A stretch of 64,000 bases of DNA from an uncultured Flavobacteriaceae bacterium (GCA_947494325.1 CANLUS010000006.1:238512-302511), one strand, 5' to 3'; numbered from the stretch's first letter, positions 55,098 to 63,597 are shown. The notes: a model not told the origin generated them from the sequence alone. Program-made: numbers and translations.

Positions 55098-56009
55098 TTA
55101 GTTCATTTTAAGTATTCCCTCTAGTACAGCATCAATAACTTTAGACATTTTTTGAATATCAATCGTTTCAATAGTGTCAGATTTCCGATGGTAATTTTTG
55201 TTACGATTAGGTCCTGTATCAGTTAACATAGATGCACTATAACCAAAATTCCAATAATTTAAATGGTCGGACCAATCCAGTCCTTCTATGGATTTTGGCC
55301 CAGATAAGGATTTTACTTTTATTTTGTTTTGACTTTTCAGTTTTCTTTTTAATCTCCTTGCAAATTTTCCTTTTCCCCACTTATTAACAATCATTATGTA
55401 ATTACCTTTTGTACCATACACCCAGGACATAATACCAATGGGGAATTTTTGTGATTTTTTTGTCTTATCAAAATAGCCTATCATATCAAAAGATAACATC
55501 CCATAGACATCTCTTTTAGTGTCAAAAAGAAATTTTGCGTGTTTATAACTTCCCATATTTTCTGTTCTAAAAAACGGTGGTTCTTCTAAGGTATACCCAA
55601 CAAGTTCAATACGATAATTTAATAGTTTTCCTTTCAGTAATCTGGCTAATTCTAGAAGACCTATTACACCGCTTGCATTATCGTCCGCGCCATCTTGGTC
55701 TCCACAGACATCATAGTGCGCTCCAATAACTATAGTTTTCTTTTTATGCTTTCCAAAAACTGAAATGACATTCTTATATTCATTGCCATCGACTTTATAT
55801 TTTTGATAGTATGTGGTATCTGCATATTGTTCTAATTGCTGTTTTATATACAAAGCAATTGTGTCTAATGTTTGGAAATTTCGATAATTTCTATACTTTT
55901 CGGTATTTACAATTTTATCAAAATGTTTCTTTATTAATGTAGTATCCGATTGTGAAAAACTATTTAAACAGACCATCAGTAAACAGATGAGTATTGGTTT
56001 TTTTTTCAT
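55098..56009 (-). CDS. Exported M28 family zinc peptidase
   Basis: A 303-residue exported protein (signal MKKKPILICLLMVCLNSFS). Zinc ligands and catalytic residues of M28 aminopeptidases are all visible: GAHYDVCG (His, about 96), DGADDNASG (bridging Asp, about 108), LEEPPFF (Glu pair, about 146), SFDMIGY (Asp, about 173), and WSDHLNYW (His, about 252). Such enzymes remove N-terminal amino acids, or act as glutaminyl cyclases. It overlaps the upstream DUF6624 gene by 4 bp, so the two are translationally coupled. Confidence 0.9.
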   Translation of the reverse strand: MKKKPILICLLMVCLNSFSQSDTTLIKKHFDKIVNTEKYRNYRNFQTLDTIALYIKQQLEQYADTTYYQKYKVDGNEYKNVISVFGKHKKKTIVIGAHYDVCGDQDGADDNASGVIGLLELARLLKGKLLNYRIELVGYTLEEPPFFRTENMGSYKHAKFLFDTKRDVYGMLSFDMIGYFDKTKKSQKFPIGIMSWVYGTKGNYIMIVNKWGKGKFARRLKRKLKSQNKIKVKSLSGPKSIEGLDWSDHLNYWNFGYSASMLTDTGPNRNKNYHRKSDTIETIDIQKMSKVIDAVLEGILKMN

Positions 56010-56989
56010 TTTGATGATGTTTCTTTAATTACTTTTTTTAGATAACTCCAATTTCTAGGGCTAACATCTTTTATGTAATTAAAATCAATATCAGACAGAA
56101 ATTCTTGGCCATCTCGGTGTCCATTAATAATGGCCTTTATTAGATAAAAAGAAGCCCATTTACTTTCTTTATGTTTTGCTAATGAGCAAGCGCGTGCAGT
56201 TTCAATATAGTCTTCGATTTTTATTGAACCGTTTGATTTTAAGGCTTCTAGATAATAGGTAACTGCATCATCATAATTTTTTGAAACCATTGCTTGTTTC
56301 GCTTTTTTTACATTATTATTATATGCTTTTTCAAAAGCATTACTGCGTTGAATAGCCTCTTCTTTAGTGGGGACTTTATACTTAAATCCGTATTGTTGTG
56401 CATAGGTTTCAACATGAAGGTCAAAGCCCATAACTGCTCTTCTATTTTGTATATTGGTTTCGTCTTCAATAGGTTGAAAAGCTCCTTTAGCAATACCGTT
56501 ATTGGTAGTACTTTGAGTGGCATATAATTGCTTATCTCCTTTAAATACGGCCACTCTGTCGTACAAAAATGCGTAATTCACAGGGTCCGCTTCTCCTTTG
56601 TTTGTAGCCTCTTTTAAAAGTGGTAAACACTTTATTTGGAAGAGTGGGTCTCTATCAGAATGTTGTGCAATGAGCCAAGCACCCACACTCGCTTTTTTTC
56701 CTACTAAGCTGTATGTAGGCCAACCATACTTGCTGATTATTACCTTCAGTCTTTCGGTATTAGCGCTATCGGCAGAAATAAGTTTATTGGTTAGCGTTTT
56801 GAATTTTTGATTCTCTGTTTTTCCAGAACTAGCCATTTTAGCCCATTTCTTTCTCAGTTTTTTGTCAGCAGCCCTAATTCCAATAAGTTCTTTAGATAAT
56901 TTAGGATTTTCAATACTTTGTGATAAGATATCACAATTGTATATAAATATGACTAATAGGACTAATGCGAATTTCATAGTTATTTTCAT
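56006..56989 (-). CDS. DUF6624 family exported protein with repeat tail
   Basis: A 327-residue exported protein (signal about 1-22). Residues about 30-180 match DUF6624: YGWPTYSLVGKKASVGAWLIAQHSDRDP followed by CLPLLKEA and YAFLYDRV, whose histidine-aspartate pattern is typical. The C-terminal part (about 200-320) has TPR-like helical pairs. Function of DUF6624 is unknown. Second gene of an apparent three-gene operon (ankyrin, DUF6624, M28 peptidase). Confidence 0.78.
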   Translation of the reverse strand: MKITMKFALVLLVIFIYNCDILSQSIENPKLSKELIGIRAADKKLRKKWAKMASSGKTENQKFKTLTNKLISADSANTERLKVIISKYGWPTYSLVGKKASVGAWLIAQHSDRDPLFQIKCLPLLKEATNKGEADPVNYAFLYDRVAVFKGDKQLYATQSTTNNGIAKGAFQPIEDETNIQNRRAVMGFDLHVETYAQQYGFKYKVPTKEEAIQRSNAFEKAYNNNVKKAKQAMVSKNYDDAVTYYLEALKSNGSIKIEDYIETARACSLAKHKESKWASFYLIKAIINGHRDGQEFLSDIDFNYIKDVSPRNWSYLKKVIKETSSK

Positions 56990-57008
56990 AAGTATAGTGT
57001 TTGTATTT

Positions 57009-57542
57009 TTATTGTTTTGCTCCTTTGCTAACTAAATAGGTTATTACGGCTTTATGCTTCCCTTTTTTAGCCATACGTAATGCGTTTCTTTTTTCAGTAC
57101 CTAGTCTATAGCCTTCTCTAACGGTTTTGTTGATGTCAGCTCCATGTTCAACCAAATATTTAACTACATCTAAATGACCATTCCATGCTGCTCTGATTAG
57201 GGGTGTTTCGTCACCTTCTACATGTATGTTAACATCAGCATTTTTTGAGATTAAATACTTTACTATGTCAAGATATCCGAGTTTAGAAGCCTCTATTAAT
57301 GGACTGCCATCCAACTTTACACCTTCGTTTGCATCTGCTCCTTTTTCGACAAGGATTTTTACAGCTTTTAGATTACCTGTTTTTACAGCACTTATTAAAG
57401 GTGTGCCATTTCCTCGAAGAATTATAGTATTTTGATTGTCCGAAGAGATTAGTTGTATAGGTAAGTCATTATTACTTTCTTCTTGGCTAAATACACTTGT
57501 TAGGCTAAGGCAAGTTATTAGAGTAAATACAATTGTTTTCAT
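57009..57542 (-). CDS. Exported ankyrin-repeat protein
   Basis: A 177-residue protein with a signal peptide (MKTIVFTLITCLSLTSVFS) and about four ankyrin repeats: NGTPLISAVKTGNLKAVKILVEKGAD, DGSPLIEASKLGYLDIVKYLISKNAD, DETPLIRAAWNGHLDVVKYLVEHGAD, then a degenerate one with RNALRMAKKGKHKAVITYLVSKGA. It mediates protein binding in the periplasm; the partner is unknown, perhaps the M28 or DUF6624 product encoded downstream. A -7 box lies 37 bp upstream. Confidence 0.87.
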   Translation of the reverse strand: MKTIVFTLITCLSLTSVFSQEESNNDLPIQLISSDNQNTIILRGNGTPLISAVKTGNLKAVKILVEKGADANEGVKLDGSPLIEASKLGYLDIVKYLISKNADVNIHVEGDETPLIRAAWNGHLDVVKYLVEHGADINKTVREGYRLGTEKRNALRMAKKGKHKAVITYLVSKGAKQ

Positions 57543-57578
57543 TCTTTAAATACTTTTAGATTATTATTTATTTGATAG

Positions 57579-57586
57579 CAAACATA
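57579..57586 (-). promoter_or_regulatory. Putative -7 box for the ankyrin-DUF6624-M28 operon
   Basis: On the minus strand TATGTTTG matches TAnnTTTG, 37 bp upstream of the ATG at 57542. A -33 element was not clear. Confidence 0.4.
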
Positions 57587-57746
57587 TCTAAAGAGCTGAG
57601 ACAAAAAATGATAAATAGACCAATTGGCTTTTATTACACACATACAATTGATATTGACAGAAAACCAATTTATCAGTAGAAAATGCGATTTGGTCATCAT
57701 AAAATTTAGATTCGTCTATTAATAAAAACCAACTATAATTGTTTAT

Positions 57747-57754
57747 TACCTTTG
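57747..57754 (+). promoter_or_regulatory. -7 box (TACCTTTG) immediately before the second LytS start
   Basis: TACCTTTG ends 6 bp before the ATG at 57761, the same box and spacing as at 46304-46311 before the other LytTR gene. A leaderless or near-leaderless mRNA is inferred. Confidence 0.5.
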
Positions 57755-57760
57755 TTTTTT

Positions 57761-58825
57761 ATGATTGAAAAAACAAGTTATATCGATAGAATAATACAGA
57801 ATAGAGTAGTGTCACACTTTATTTTCTGGATTATGTTCTTCATTATTTTTTCCATTCTTGCTGTATTAAATTCTGGTAATCTAAAAGAATCAATACTTAG
57901 TTATCTAGCTTTTTTACCCTCCCAGTTAATGGCAGGTTATTTTTTAGTCTATTATCAAGTCCCTAAACTTTTATTAAAGAAGAAGTATGCTTTATTTGGC
58001 ATTTCTTTTCTTTTGTCTGTTTATATTTTTTCAATTGTTGCTAGACTTAGCAGCATCTACTTTGCCGAACCTTTTTTTAGAGAAGATTTTTATCAAGAAA
58101 GCTTGCTCGAGGTTATGAAAGACCCTCTTTATTTAGCTATTGTCTACTTTCCTACGGTGTATGTTGTGGTGTTTTTAATGCTTATAATCAAAGTAGTAAA
58201 AGACCGCTTTGAAGAAAAACATCAGTTTGAGATATTACAGAAAGAAAAAGCCAACACGGAATTAAAATTTCTTAAAGCTCAAACTAATCCACATTTCTTA
58301 TTCAATACACTAAACAACCTATATTCACTTACATTAGCTAAATCTGACAAAGCTCCAGAAGTGGTTTTGAAATTATCAGATATGTTAGACTATATGTTAT
58401 ACCAGTGTAATGAACCTACGGTATCTATCATTAAGGAAATTGAATTAATACAGAATTATTTAGATATAGAATCTTTGAGATATAATAAGACATTAAATGT
58501 TAATTTTAAGCATTCTTGTAATAATATTGATGCTAAAATAGCCCCATTAGTTTTATTACCTTTTATTGAAAATGCTTTTAAGCATAGTGCAAAAGGAACA
58601 AAGGCAACACCAATAATAGAAATAGAGCTAAATATGACAAATAATAAACTTCGATTTAAAGTTCGAAATTCAAAACCTACTACTGTCAATATTTCTAGAA
58701 GTAAAGGTATTGGTATGGAAAATATAAAAAGACAATTAGAATTGCACTATAAAAACAACCATGATTTGGTTATAGACGATGGGCACGATTATTTTGACGT
58801 TGAGTTAAATATAGTTTTAAAATAA
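57761..58825 (+). CDS. Sensor histidine kinase, LytS/YehU class
   Basis: A 354-residue membrane kinase; start at ATG 57761 (a TTG at 57752 is in frame but within the likely promoter). About four membrane segments (residues 17-150) are followed by a His_kinase domain with KAQTNPHFLFNTLNNLYSL (phospho-acceptor His about 177) and ATPase motif PFIENAFKHSAKG. Unlike the other kinase in the element it has no periplasmic propeller, so it should sense through its membrane domain. Its stop overlaps the response regulator start (TAATG). Confidence 0.9.
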   Translation: MIEKTSYIDRIIQNRVVSHFIFWIMFFIIFSILAVLNSGNLKESILSYLAFLPSQLMAGYFLVYYQVPKLLLKKKYALFGISFLLSVYIFSIVARLSSIYFAEPFFREDFYQESLLEVMKDPLYLAIVYFPTVYVVVFLMLIIKVVKDRFEEKHQFEILQKEKANTELKFLKAQTNPHFLFNTLNNLYSLTLAKSDKAPEVVLKLSDMLDYMLYQCNEPTVSIIKEIELIQNYLDIESLRYNKTLNVNFKHSCNNIDAKIAPLVLLPFIENAFKHSAKGTKATPIIEIELNMTNNKLRFKVRNSKPTTVNISRSKGIGMENIKRQLELHYKNNHDLVIDDGHDYFDVELNIVLK

Positions 58826-59517
58826 TGAGTATAAACTGCATAATTATAGATGACGAACCTTTGGCTATCAAAGTCATAGAGCAGTATATTTCTAATGTAT
58901 CTATCTTAAATCTTAAAGGCACATTTGAAAATCCAATGGAAGCTCAAGAGTTATTAAATTCAAATGACATTGATTTGATTTTTTTAGACATACAAATGCC
59001 TCTAATAACAGGAATCGATTTTCTAAAAACTATAAAAATTAATTCAAAAGTTATCTTTACTACAGCTCATAGAAATTATGCTATTGAAAGTTATGAATTA
59101 GATGCTGTAGACTATCTTTTAAAGCCAATTTCATTTCCACGCTTTCTTAAAGCGATTAACAAATATGAAGAGATTAGTTTGGATAAAAACTACAAGTTAG
59201 AATCTCGTTCTGATGATAATTTCATCTATGTGAATTCAAATAAAAAAAATATAAAAATAGATTTTGATTCAGTACTTTACATTGACAGCATCAAGGATTA
59301 TATTAGAATTCATACTTCTGAAAAAACAATAGTTACTAAAGAAAAAATTAGTTCTTTTATAGATAAGTTATCAGAGGATTTTATAAGGGTTCATAGGTCG
59401 TACATTGTAAATAAAAATAAGGTAACTGCTTATACTGCTAAAGATATCGAAATTGAAGACATTGAAATTCCAATTGGAAATTACTATAAAGATGAGATAA
59501 GAAAGTTAGGAAAGTAA
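58825..59517 (+). CDS. LytTR response regulator
   Basis: A 230-residue regulator with receiver domain (IIIDDEPLAIKVIE, phospho-Asp in IFLDIQMPLITG, about 54, FTTAHRNYAIESYELDAVDYLLKPI) and a LytTR DNA-binding domain (about 125-228, with FIRVHRSYIVNKNKV). Translationally coupled to the kinase gene. It is the second LytTR system in the element; the two regulators share general layout but are clearly different proteins. Target sites are unknown. Confidence 0.92.
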   Translation: MSINCIIIDDEPLAIKVIEQYISNVSILNLKGTFENPMEAQELLNSNDIDLIFLDIQMPLITGIDFLKTIKINSKVIFTTAHRNYAIESYELDAVDYLLKPISFPRFLKAINKYEEISLDKNYKLESRSDDNFIYVNSNKKNIKIDFDSVLYIDSIKDYIRIHTSEKTIVTKEKISSFIDKLSEDFIRVHRSYIVNKNKVTAYTAKDIEIEDIEIPIGNYYKDEIRKLGK

Positions 59518-59728
59518 TCTTTGCTTATTTACTTAAAAAATTAAGAACACTATCTAGTACATCATCTGCTTCTTTATGTATAAAATTAACTTGGACATTA
59601 GTATGAAATTAGTAATTTCCTAAAAAGAAAGAGACTACAATTGTATATTCAATATGAAATATTAGTTCAAGTTTTTGGTTTTCAGTATTCCAAAACTCAA
59701 AACTCTACTCTCAGTAAGAAAGCTTAAA

Positions 59729-60013
59729 CTAGCTATTCTTTAGGACGTAATTCAACGCATCATTTTTAATCTCAAAGTTTGATTTACGATTATTCTGAAG
59801 TAACCATTCGTTTAGACGATTAATGTCAAAAAAAATCAATTTACCATTTGGTTTGCTGTGAGGAACGATTCCAGCAGAGGTCAATTTATATAAATAGCTT
59901 CTTGATATACCAGTATAACTGCAAGCCTCTTCCAAAGTAAGCACCTGTTTTGTACTTAACAACAAGCTCTCAATTCTATCTAGCTTTTCTTGAATTTCTA
60001 TTATATCTATCAT
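59729..60013 (-). CDS. Small MerR/excisionase-type helix-turn-helix protein
   Basis: A 94-residue protein with an N-terminal leucine-rich coil (IQEKLDRIESLLL) and an HTH_17-type domain (residues about 23-75: VLTLEEACSYTGISRSYLYKLTSAGIVPHSKP then LIFFDINRLNEWLLQ). Proteins of this kind encoded next to tyrosine integrases act as excisionases or repressors in Bacteroidota mobile elements. It lies 321 bp downstream of the integrase gene, on the same strand. Confidence 0.82.
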   Translation of the reverse strand: MIDIIEIQEKLDRIESLLLSTKQVLTLEEACSYTGISRSYLYKLTSAGIVPHSKPNGKLIFFDINRLNEWLLQNNRKSNFEIKNDALNYVLKNS

Positions 60014-60334
60014 ATTTTTCTCAAGGTCAAGAAACCAATAACACTTATAGTTTCGCTTAGTGGAATTCTGAAACTAAAGGTATAAAGAAGGAAAATATAA
60101 GTTAATTGAAAGTAGTAATATTTATACACAAAAGTTAGTATATCAGACACTTACATCCAAATAATTACAAATGATTATAAATTTTATTGACCTCATAAAA
60201 TTGATATTTTAAAGATTGATTTTAACATCAGAATTATTTGAGAAAAAAGACATAGAGACTTAGTTATTAACAATTTAAGTGCTAAAATAACATTGTGCTA
60301 AAAAATATAGGTTTTGCCAACGCCAGACAGTAAT
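60014..60334. other. Intergenic region between integrase and HTH gene
   Basis: No gene, promoter box or repeat stands out in these 321 bp. It is the 3' side of the integrase gene and the 5' side of the HTH gene, so the HTH promoter should be here. Confidence 0.4.
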
Positions 60335-61489
60335 TTATAAAACATCTAATTCGAGAGTTGGAACCAAATTTGCTGCTTCTTTCATTTTCTTGTCGATAAT
60401 CTTAGCATAAATTTCTGTAGTTCTAATATCTTTATGACCAAGACGCTTTGAATCTGTGTAAATATCAGCACCGTTTTCAAGTAAAAGTACCGCGTTCGTA
60501 TGGCGAGCAGAGTGAAATGTTATGTGTTTACTAATACCTGCGTACAAACACCAGCGTAGCAATTGAAGGTTCATATGAGCGCTGTATCTAAGATTAGTAA
60601 AAACTCTGTCTGTCGGCTCTAAACGTTCCCCTAGCAATTCTCTGGCTTGCTGAGAAATATAAAGGTATTCCATTCCTTCAGTCTTTTTCTGTTTAAAAAC
60701 GATACGGAAGATTTCATTACCAGAATTATCAATTCCTTCGTCTCGAACCTCTGACCAGATTAGTTTATGCGTATCAGACCACCTAATACCAGTCAAAGCG
60801 GAGAACAAAAACGCTCTTTTTAGAACTTCGTATTTGCACTTTGTTTTGGAAAGCTTTTTTAGTTCATCTGAAGTCAAATATTCTCTTTTAGATTCGCCCA
60901 TAGCAAATCCCTTTATCCTAATTATGAGGTTTTCTTTTAAGTAGCCTTCTTCAAATGCAGCTCTCATAGCCGCTTTGAATTTGTTAAAGTAGGTATGCTT
61001 AGTATTTTGAGACAAGTTTGTTTTACTTTTAGTAACAGCAATTGTATAAAGATATTTTTTAAATCCTTTTATAAAATCAATATCTACATCATTAAAAGTA
61101 ATGTGAGGCGAGCAATAATTCTCTAAGTGCTTTTGTGCGGCATCCCAGTTATCATAATTACCCTTATTCTGATAACGTTCTTCCTTTTTTGCCTCATAAA
61201 AATCCAATACTGTTGTTTTTCCAATATGATTATTTTGCATTTTATATTTTCCCTGATATATCTCGGCTTTTCGAATAGCAAAGATTTGTTCGGCAAGTTC
61301 CAACTGTTCTTTGTTCTTTTTCTTTTCCGAAGCTGTTTTTGGGTCGGTAATAAGATAGAGTTCTAAATATTCGAAATCTCTAATATGCTTAATTTTTCCT
61401 TCAGAGGTAGATTTGTGACCTTTATAGTATTCAATGTAAAGACTTGTTTTACCACTTTTTAATTTCTTCTTTCTAAGATGGATTTTCAT
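60335..61489 (-). CDS. Tyrosine recombinase (site-specific integrase)
   Basis: A 384-residue integrase. An N-terminal arm-binding domain (about 1-60, MKIHLRKKKLKSGKTSLYIEYYKG, the usual Bacteroidota start), a SAM-like core-binding domain (about 90-190), and a C-terminal catalytic domain with R236 (TGIRWSD), H326 and R329 (HSARH), H352 (LGH) and nucleophile Y361 (TTEIYAKI). All catalytic residues are present, so it looks active. It lies 171 bp from the mnmE stop with three 20-bp-spaced repeats next to its start, as expected for the integrase at the end of an element. Confidence 0.93.
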   Translation of the reverse strand: MKIHLRKKKLKSGKTSLYIEYYKGHKSTSEGKIKHIRDFEYLELYLITDPKTASEKKKNKEQLELAEQIFAIRKAEIYQGKYKMQNNHIGKTTVLDFYEAKKEERYQNKGNYDNWDAAQKHLENYCSPHITFNDVDIDFIKGFKKYLYTIAVTKSKTNLSQNTKHTYFNKFKAAMRAAFEEGYLKENLIIRIKGFAMGESKREYLTSDELKKLSKTKCKYEVLKRAFLFSALTGIRWSDTHKLIWSEVRDEGIDNSGNEIFRIVFKQKKTEGMEYLYISQQARELLGERLEPTDRVFTNLRYSAHMNLQLLRWCLYAGISKHITFHSARHTNAVLLLENGADIYTDSKRLGHKDIRTTEIYAKIIDKKMKEAANLVPTLELDVL

Positions 61490-61490
61490 A

Positions 61491-61540
61491 CGAGGTGTAA
61501 TTTTTACATCTCGGGTGTAAAAAACAATTTCGAGGTGTAA
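61491..61540 (+). repeat. Three 10-bp direct repeats at 20-bp spacing, likely arm-type sites
   Basis: CGAGGTGTAA (61491-61500), TCGGGTGTAA (61511-61520) and CGAGGTGTAA (61531-61540) are spaced exactly 20 bp apart, two helical turns. Between the first two lies TACATCTC, an inverted copy of the motif. They lie between the integrase start and mnmE. Likely binding sites of the integrase N-terminal domain, possibly also autoregulatory. Confidence 0.65.
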
Positions 61541-61660
61541 ATTAGATGTAATAAATGTATAAAAATCGGATAACCAAGAGAAAGTAAAAATTCAAGAGTT
61601 ATTAACATTCATTTGATTTACAATCAATTACAGTCAATTGAAATCAAAAAATATGAGTAA

Positions 61661-63052
61661 CTATTTCCCAATACAAAAATTAGCGAAGATATTTCCAAGG
61701 AGATCATCATTAGTGATTTCACCGGTAATCTCGCCAAAATGGTAAAGAGCTTGTCGTATATCAATAGACATAAGATCTCCAGATAAACCAGTATCTAAGC
61801 CATATTTAACTTTGGTAATTTCTTGCAATGCTTTTAAAAGTGCATCATAGTGACGAGAATTTGTCACAATAGTATCATTATTATGTAGAGCGCCAGTGTT
61901 GACAAAGGTGAGTAATTTATCTTTTAACTCTTCTATTCCAAAGCTTTCCTTGGCTGATATTAAAAGTAAATTATCTGGAGTAAAAGAAGTTGAAATGTAA
62001 TTTTTATCTGAGGCATCAATCTTATTGGCTATAATAAGTAAAGGCTTGTTCGGGAACCTATTTTTTATTTTATTGATTTCTACATGAATTTTTTTGACGT
62101 TTAATTCATCTGTAATAGTCGTCGCATCAATTAAATACATGATCACTTGAGCTTGTTCAGATTTTTCAAAGGTCTTCTTTATACCAATACTTTCAACAAC
62201 GTCTACAGTATCACGGATACCTGCGGTATCTATGAATCGAAAACCAATGCCTCCAATGGTCATTTCGTCCTCAATGGTGTCACGAGTCGTTCCAGCAATA
62301 TCACTTACAATGGCCCGATCTTCGTTCAACAAAGCGTTCAATAATGTGGATTTACCAACATTCGGTTCACCAATAATAGCAACTGGAATTCCATTCTTAA
62401 TTACATTTCCGACTGCAAAAGAATCGATAAGTCGTTTAAGCACAAATATAATTCTTGCTGTTAATTCTTTGAATTGAGTTCTATCGGCAAATTCTACATC
62501 CTCCTCAGAAAAATCAAGTTCTAATTCTATAAGTGACGCAAAATTCATTAATTCTTGGCGTAACTTAGAAATTTCTGATGAGAAACCACCGCGCATTTGT
62601 TGCATGGCTATTTGATGTGACGCTTTAGAATCACTTGCAATAAGATCTGCTACTGCTTCGGCCTGACTTAAATCTAATTTTCCGTTTAAAAAGGCTCGTA
62701 GCGTGAATTCTCCAGCGTTCGCCATTCTACAACCATTTTTTAAGAATAGTTGGATTATTTCTTGCTGAATAAAGGTAGAACCATGGCAAGAAATTTCAAC
62801 AACATCCTCTCCTGTATACGAATGAGGGTTTTTAAAAACAGAAACCAATACTTCATCTAATACTCTATCATTCTCGATAATATGACCAAGAAGAATAGAA
62901 TGTGATCGTTGCTTATTTAACTCTTTACCGTGAACAGATGTAAAGAACTGACTACAAGTAGAAATAGCATGTTCTCCCGATAATCTAATTATAGCAATTG
63001 CACCAGCGCCTGGCGCTGTGGCTAATGCTACAATGGTGTCATTATATATCAT
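61661..63052 (-). CDS. mnmE: tRNA modification GTPase MnmE
   Basis: MnmE with MnmG adds the carboxymethylaminomethyl group to wobble uridine of certain tRNAs. The 463-residue protein has the N-terminal folate-binding domain (IYNDTIVALATAPG), the GTPase motifs GEPNVGKST (about 222-230), DIAGTTRDT, DTAG and NKID, and the obligatory C-terminal FCIGK. Start is taken at ATG 63052; the longer frame begins at TTG 63073. The last codons overlap the 14-bp repeat of the integrated element and the reading frame is intact. Confidence 0.96.
   Translation of the reverse strand: MIYNDTIVALATAPGAGAIAIIRLSGEHAISTCSQFFTSVHGKELNKQRSHSILLGHIIENDRVLDEVLVSVFKNPHSYTGEDVVEISCHGSTFIQQEIIQLFLKNGCRMANAGEFTLRAFLNGKLDLSQAEAVADLIASDSKASHQIAMQQMRGGFSSEISKLRQELMNFASLIELELDFSEEDVEFADRTQFKELTARIIFVLKRLIDSFAVGNVIKNGIPVAIIGEPNVGKSTLLNALLNEDRAIVSDIAGTTRDTIEDEMTIGGIGFRFIDTAGIRDTVDVVESIGIKKTFEKSEQAQVIMYLIDATTITDELNVKKIHVEINKIKNRFPNKPLLIIANKIDASDKNYISTSFTPDNLLLISAKESFGIEELKDKLLTFVNTGALHNNDTIVTNSRHYDALLKALQEITKVKYGLDTGLSGDLMSIDIRQALYHFGEITGEITNDDLLGNIFANFCIGK
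61663..61676. repeat. Putative attachment site, right end (14-bp direct repeat in mnmE 3' end)
   Basis: ATTTCCCAATACAA covers the mnmE codons Cys-Ile-Gly-Lys and the first base of the TAG stop, and is repeated at 40787-40800. The mnmE (trmE/thdF) 3' end is a known target of integrative islands such as SGI1. Confidence 0.75.
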
Positions 63053-63070
63053 AGATATTCTTAAGTAATG

Positions 63071-63078
63071 CAAAATTA
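63071..63078 (-). promoter_or_regulatory. Putative -7 box for mnmE
   Basis: On the minus strand TAATTTTG matches TAnnTTTG, 18 bp upstream of the ATG at 63052. The leader would be very short. It overlaps the TTG alternative start, which supports the ATG choice. Confidence 0.45.
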
Positions 63079-63211
63079 AGAATTCTAATGATTTTACTAT
63101 TTAATTTGCTAACTTTATAAAGTTGCGTAAAAGTTTGATCTGTAACTACTTGTAACAAAATCTGATTTCTTGCGTCTAATATGTGTAATCATTAATCAAA
63201 AAAGTCAAACC

Positions 63212-63547
63212 ATGAAAACAAATAACCAACTATTAGTACTTACACATTTAAGCCAATTATTAGATTTGGTAACCTTAGTGGGAGGATTTATAGTGCCGTT
63301 AATACTATGGTTAATCAATAGAGATAAAGTATATCAAATGGATGAACATGGTAAAGCCATTATTAATTTTAGAATCAGTATGATATTATATGTACTGCTG
63401 TGCATTCCTTTAGTGCTATTTTTTGGTTTAGGTTTATTAGGTTTCCTAGTAATTGGAGCCCTATATTTTATTTTGCCTATACTAAATGCTATAAAAGCGA
63501 GTAACGGAGAGGAGCCGAACTACCCATTTTCCTTAACAATTATTTAA
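63212..63547 (+). CDS. DUF4870 family small membrane protein
   Basis: A 111-residue protein; start at ATG 63212 (MKTNNQLLVLTHLSQLLDLVT), rather than TTG 63170. Three hydrophobic segments (about 12-32, 55-75, 76-97) and the pattern HGKAIINFRISMILY match DUF4870, a family of small membrane proteins of unknown function. It is followed by a strong terminator. Confidence 0.8.
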   Translation: MKTNNQLLVLTHLSQLLDLVTLVGGFIVPLILWLINRDKVYQMDEHGKAIINFRISMILYVLLCIPLVLFFGLGLLGFLVIGALYFILPILNAIKASNGEEPNYPFSLTII

Positions 63548-63570
63548 TATACCAACATAATGAATAAAAA

Positions 63571-63597
63571 AACACCTCTCTGCGAGGTGTTTTTTTT
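63571..63597 (+). terminator. Intrinsic terminator
   Basis: Stem AACACCTC (63571-63578) / GAGGTGTT (63584-63591) with a 5-base loop, followed by T residues to 63597. A-rich sequence before the stem could make it work in both directions. Confidence 0.88.

Larger units (their letters stand above)
40787..61676. mobile_element. Putative integrative element inserted at the 3' end of mnmE (~20.9 kb)
   Basis: Bounded by 14-bp direct repeats (40787-40800, 61663-61676), the right one being the mnmE 3' end. Inside the right end lie a tyrosine integrase and a small HTH protein of excisionase type. Motif GAGGTGTAA occurs near both ends (40840; 61492 and 61532). Insertion of islands at the mnmE/trmE/thdF 3' end is well known from SGI1. 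There are no relaxase, mating-pair or phage structural genes; cargo is two LytS/LytTR systems and exported hydrolases. It is probably an integrated genomic island, mobility unproven. Confidence 0.72.

Noticed and set aside
63170..63211. TTG start adding 14 residues to the DUF4870 protein
   Set aside because: The ATG at 63212 gives a clean MKTNN start and the upstream residues are not conserved in character.
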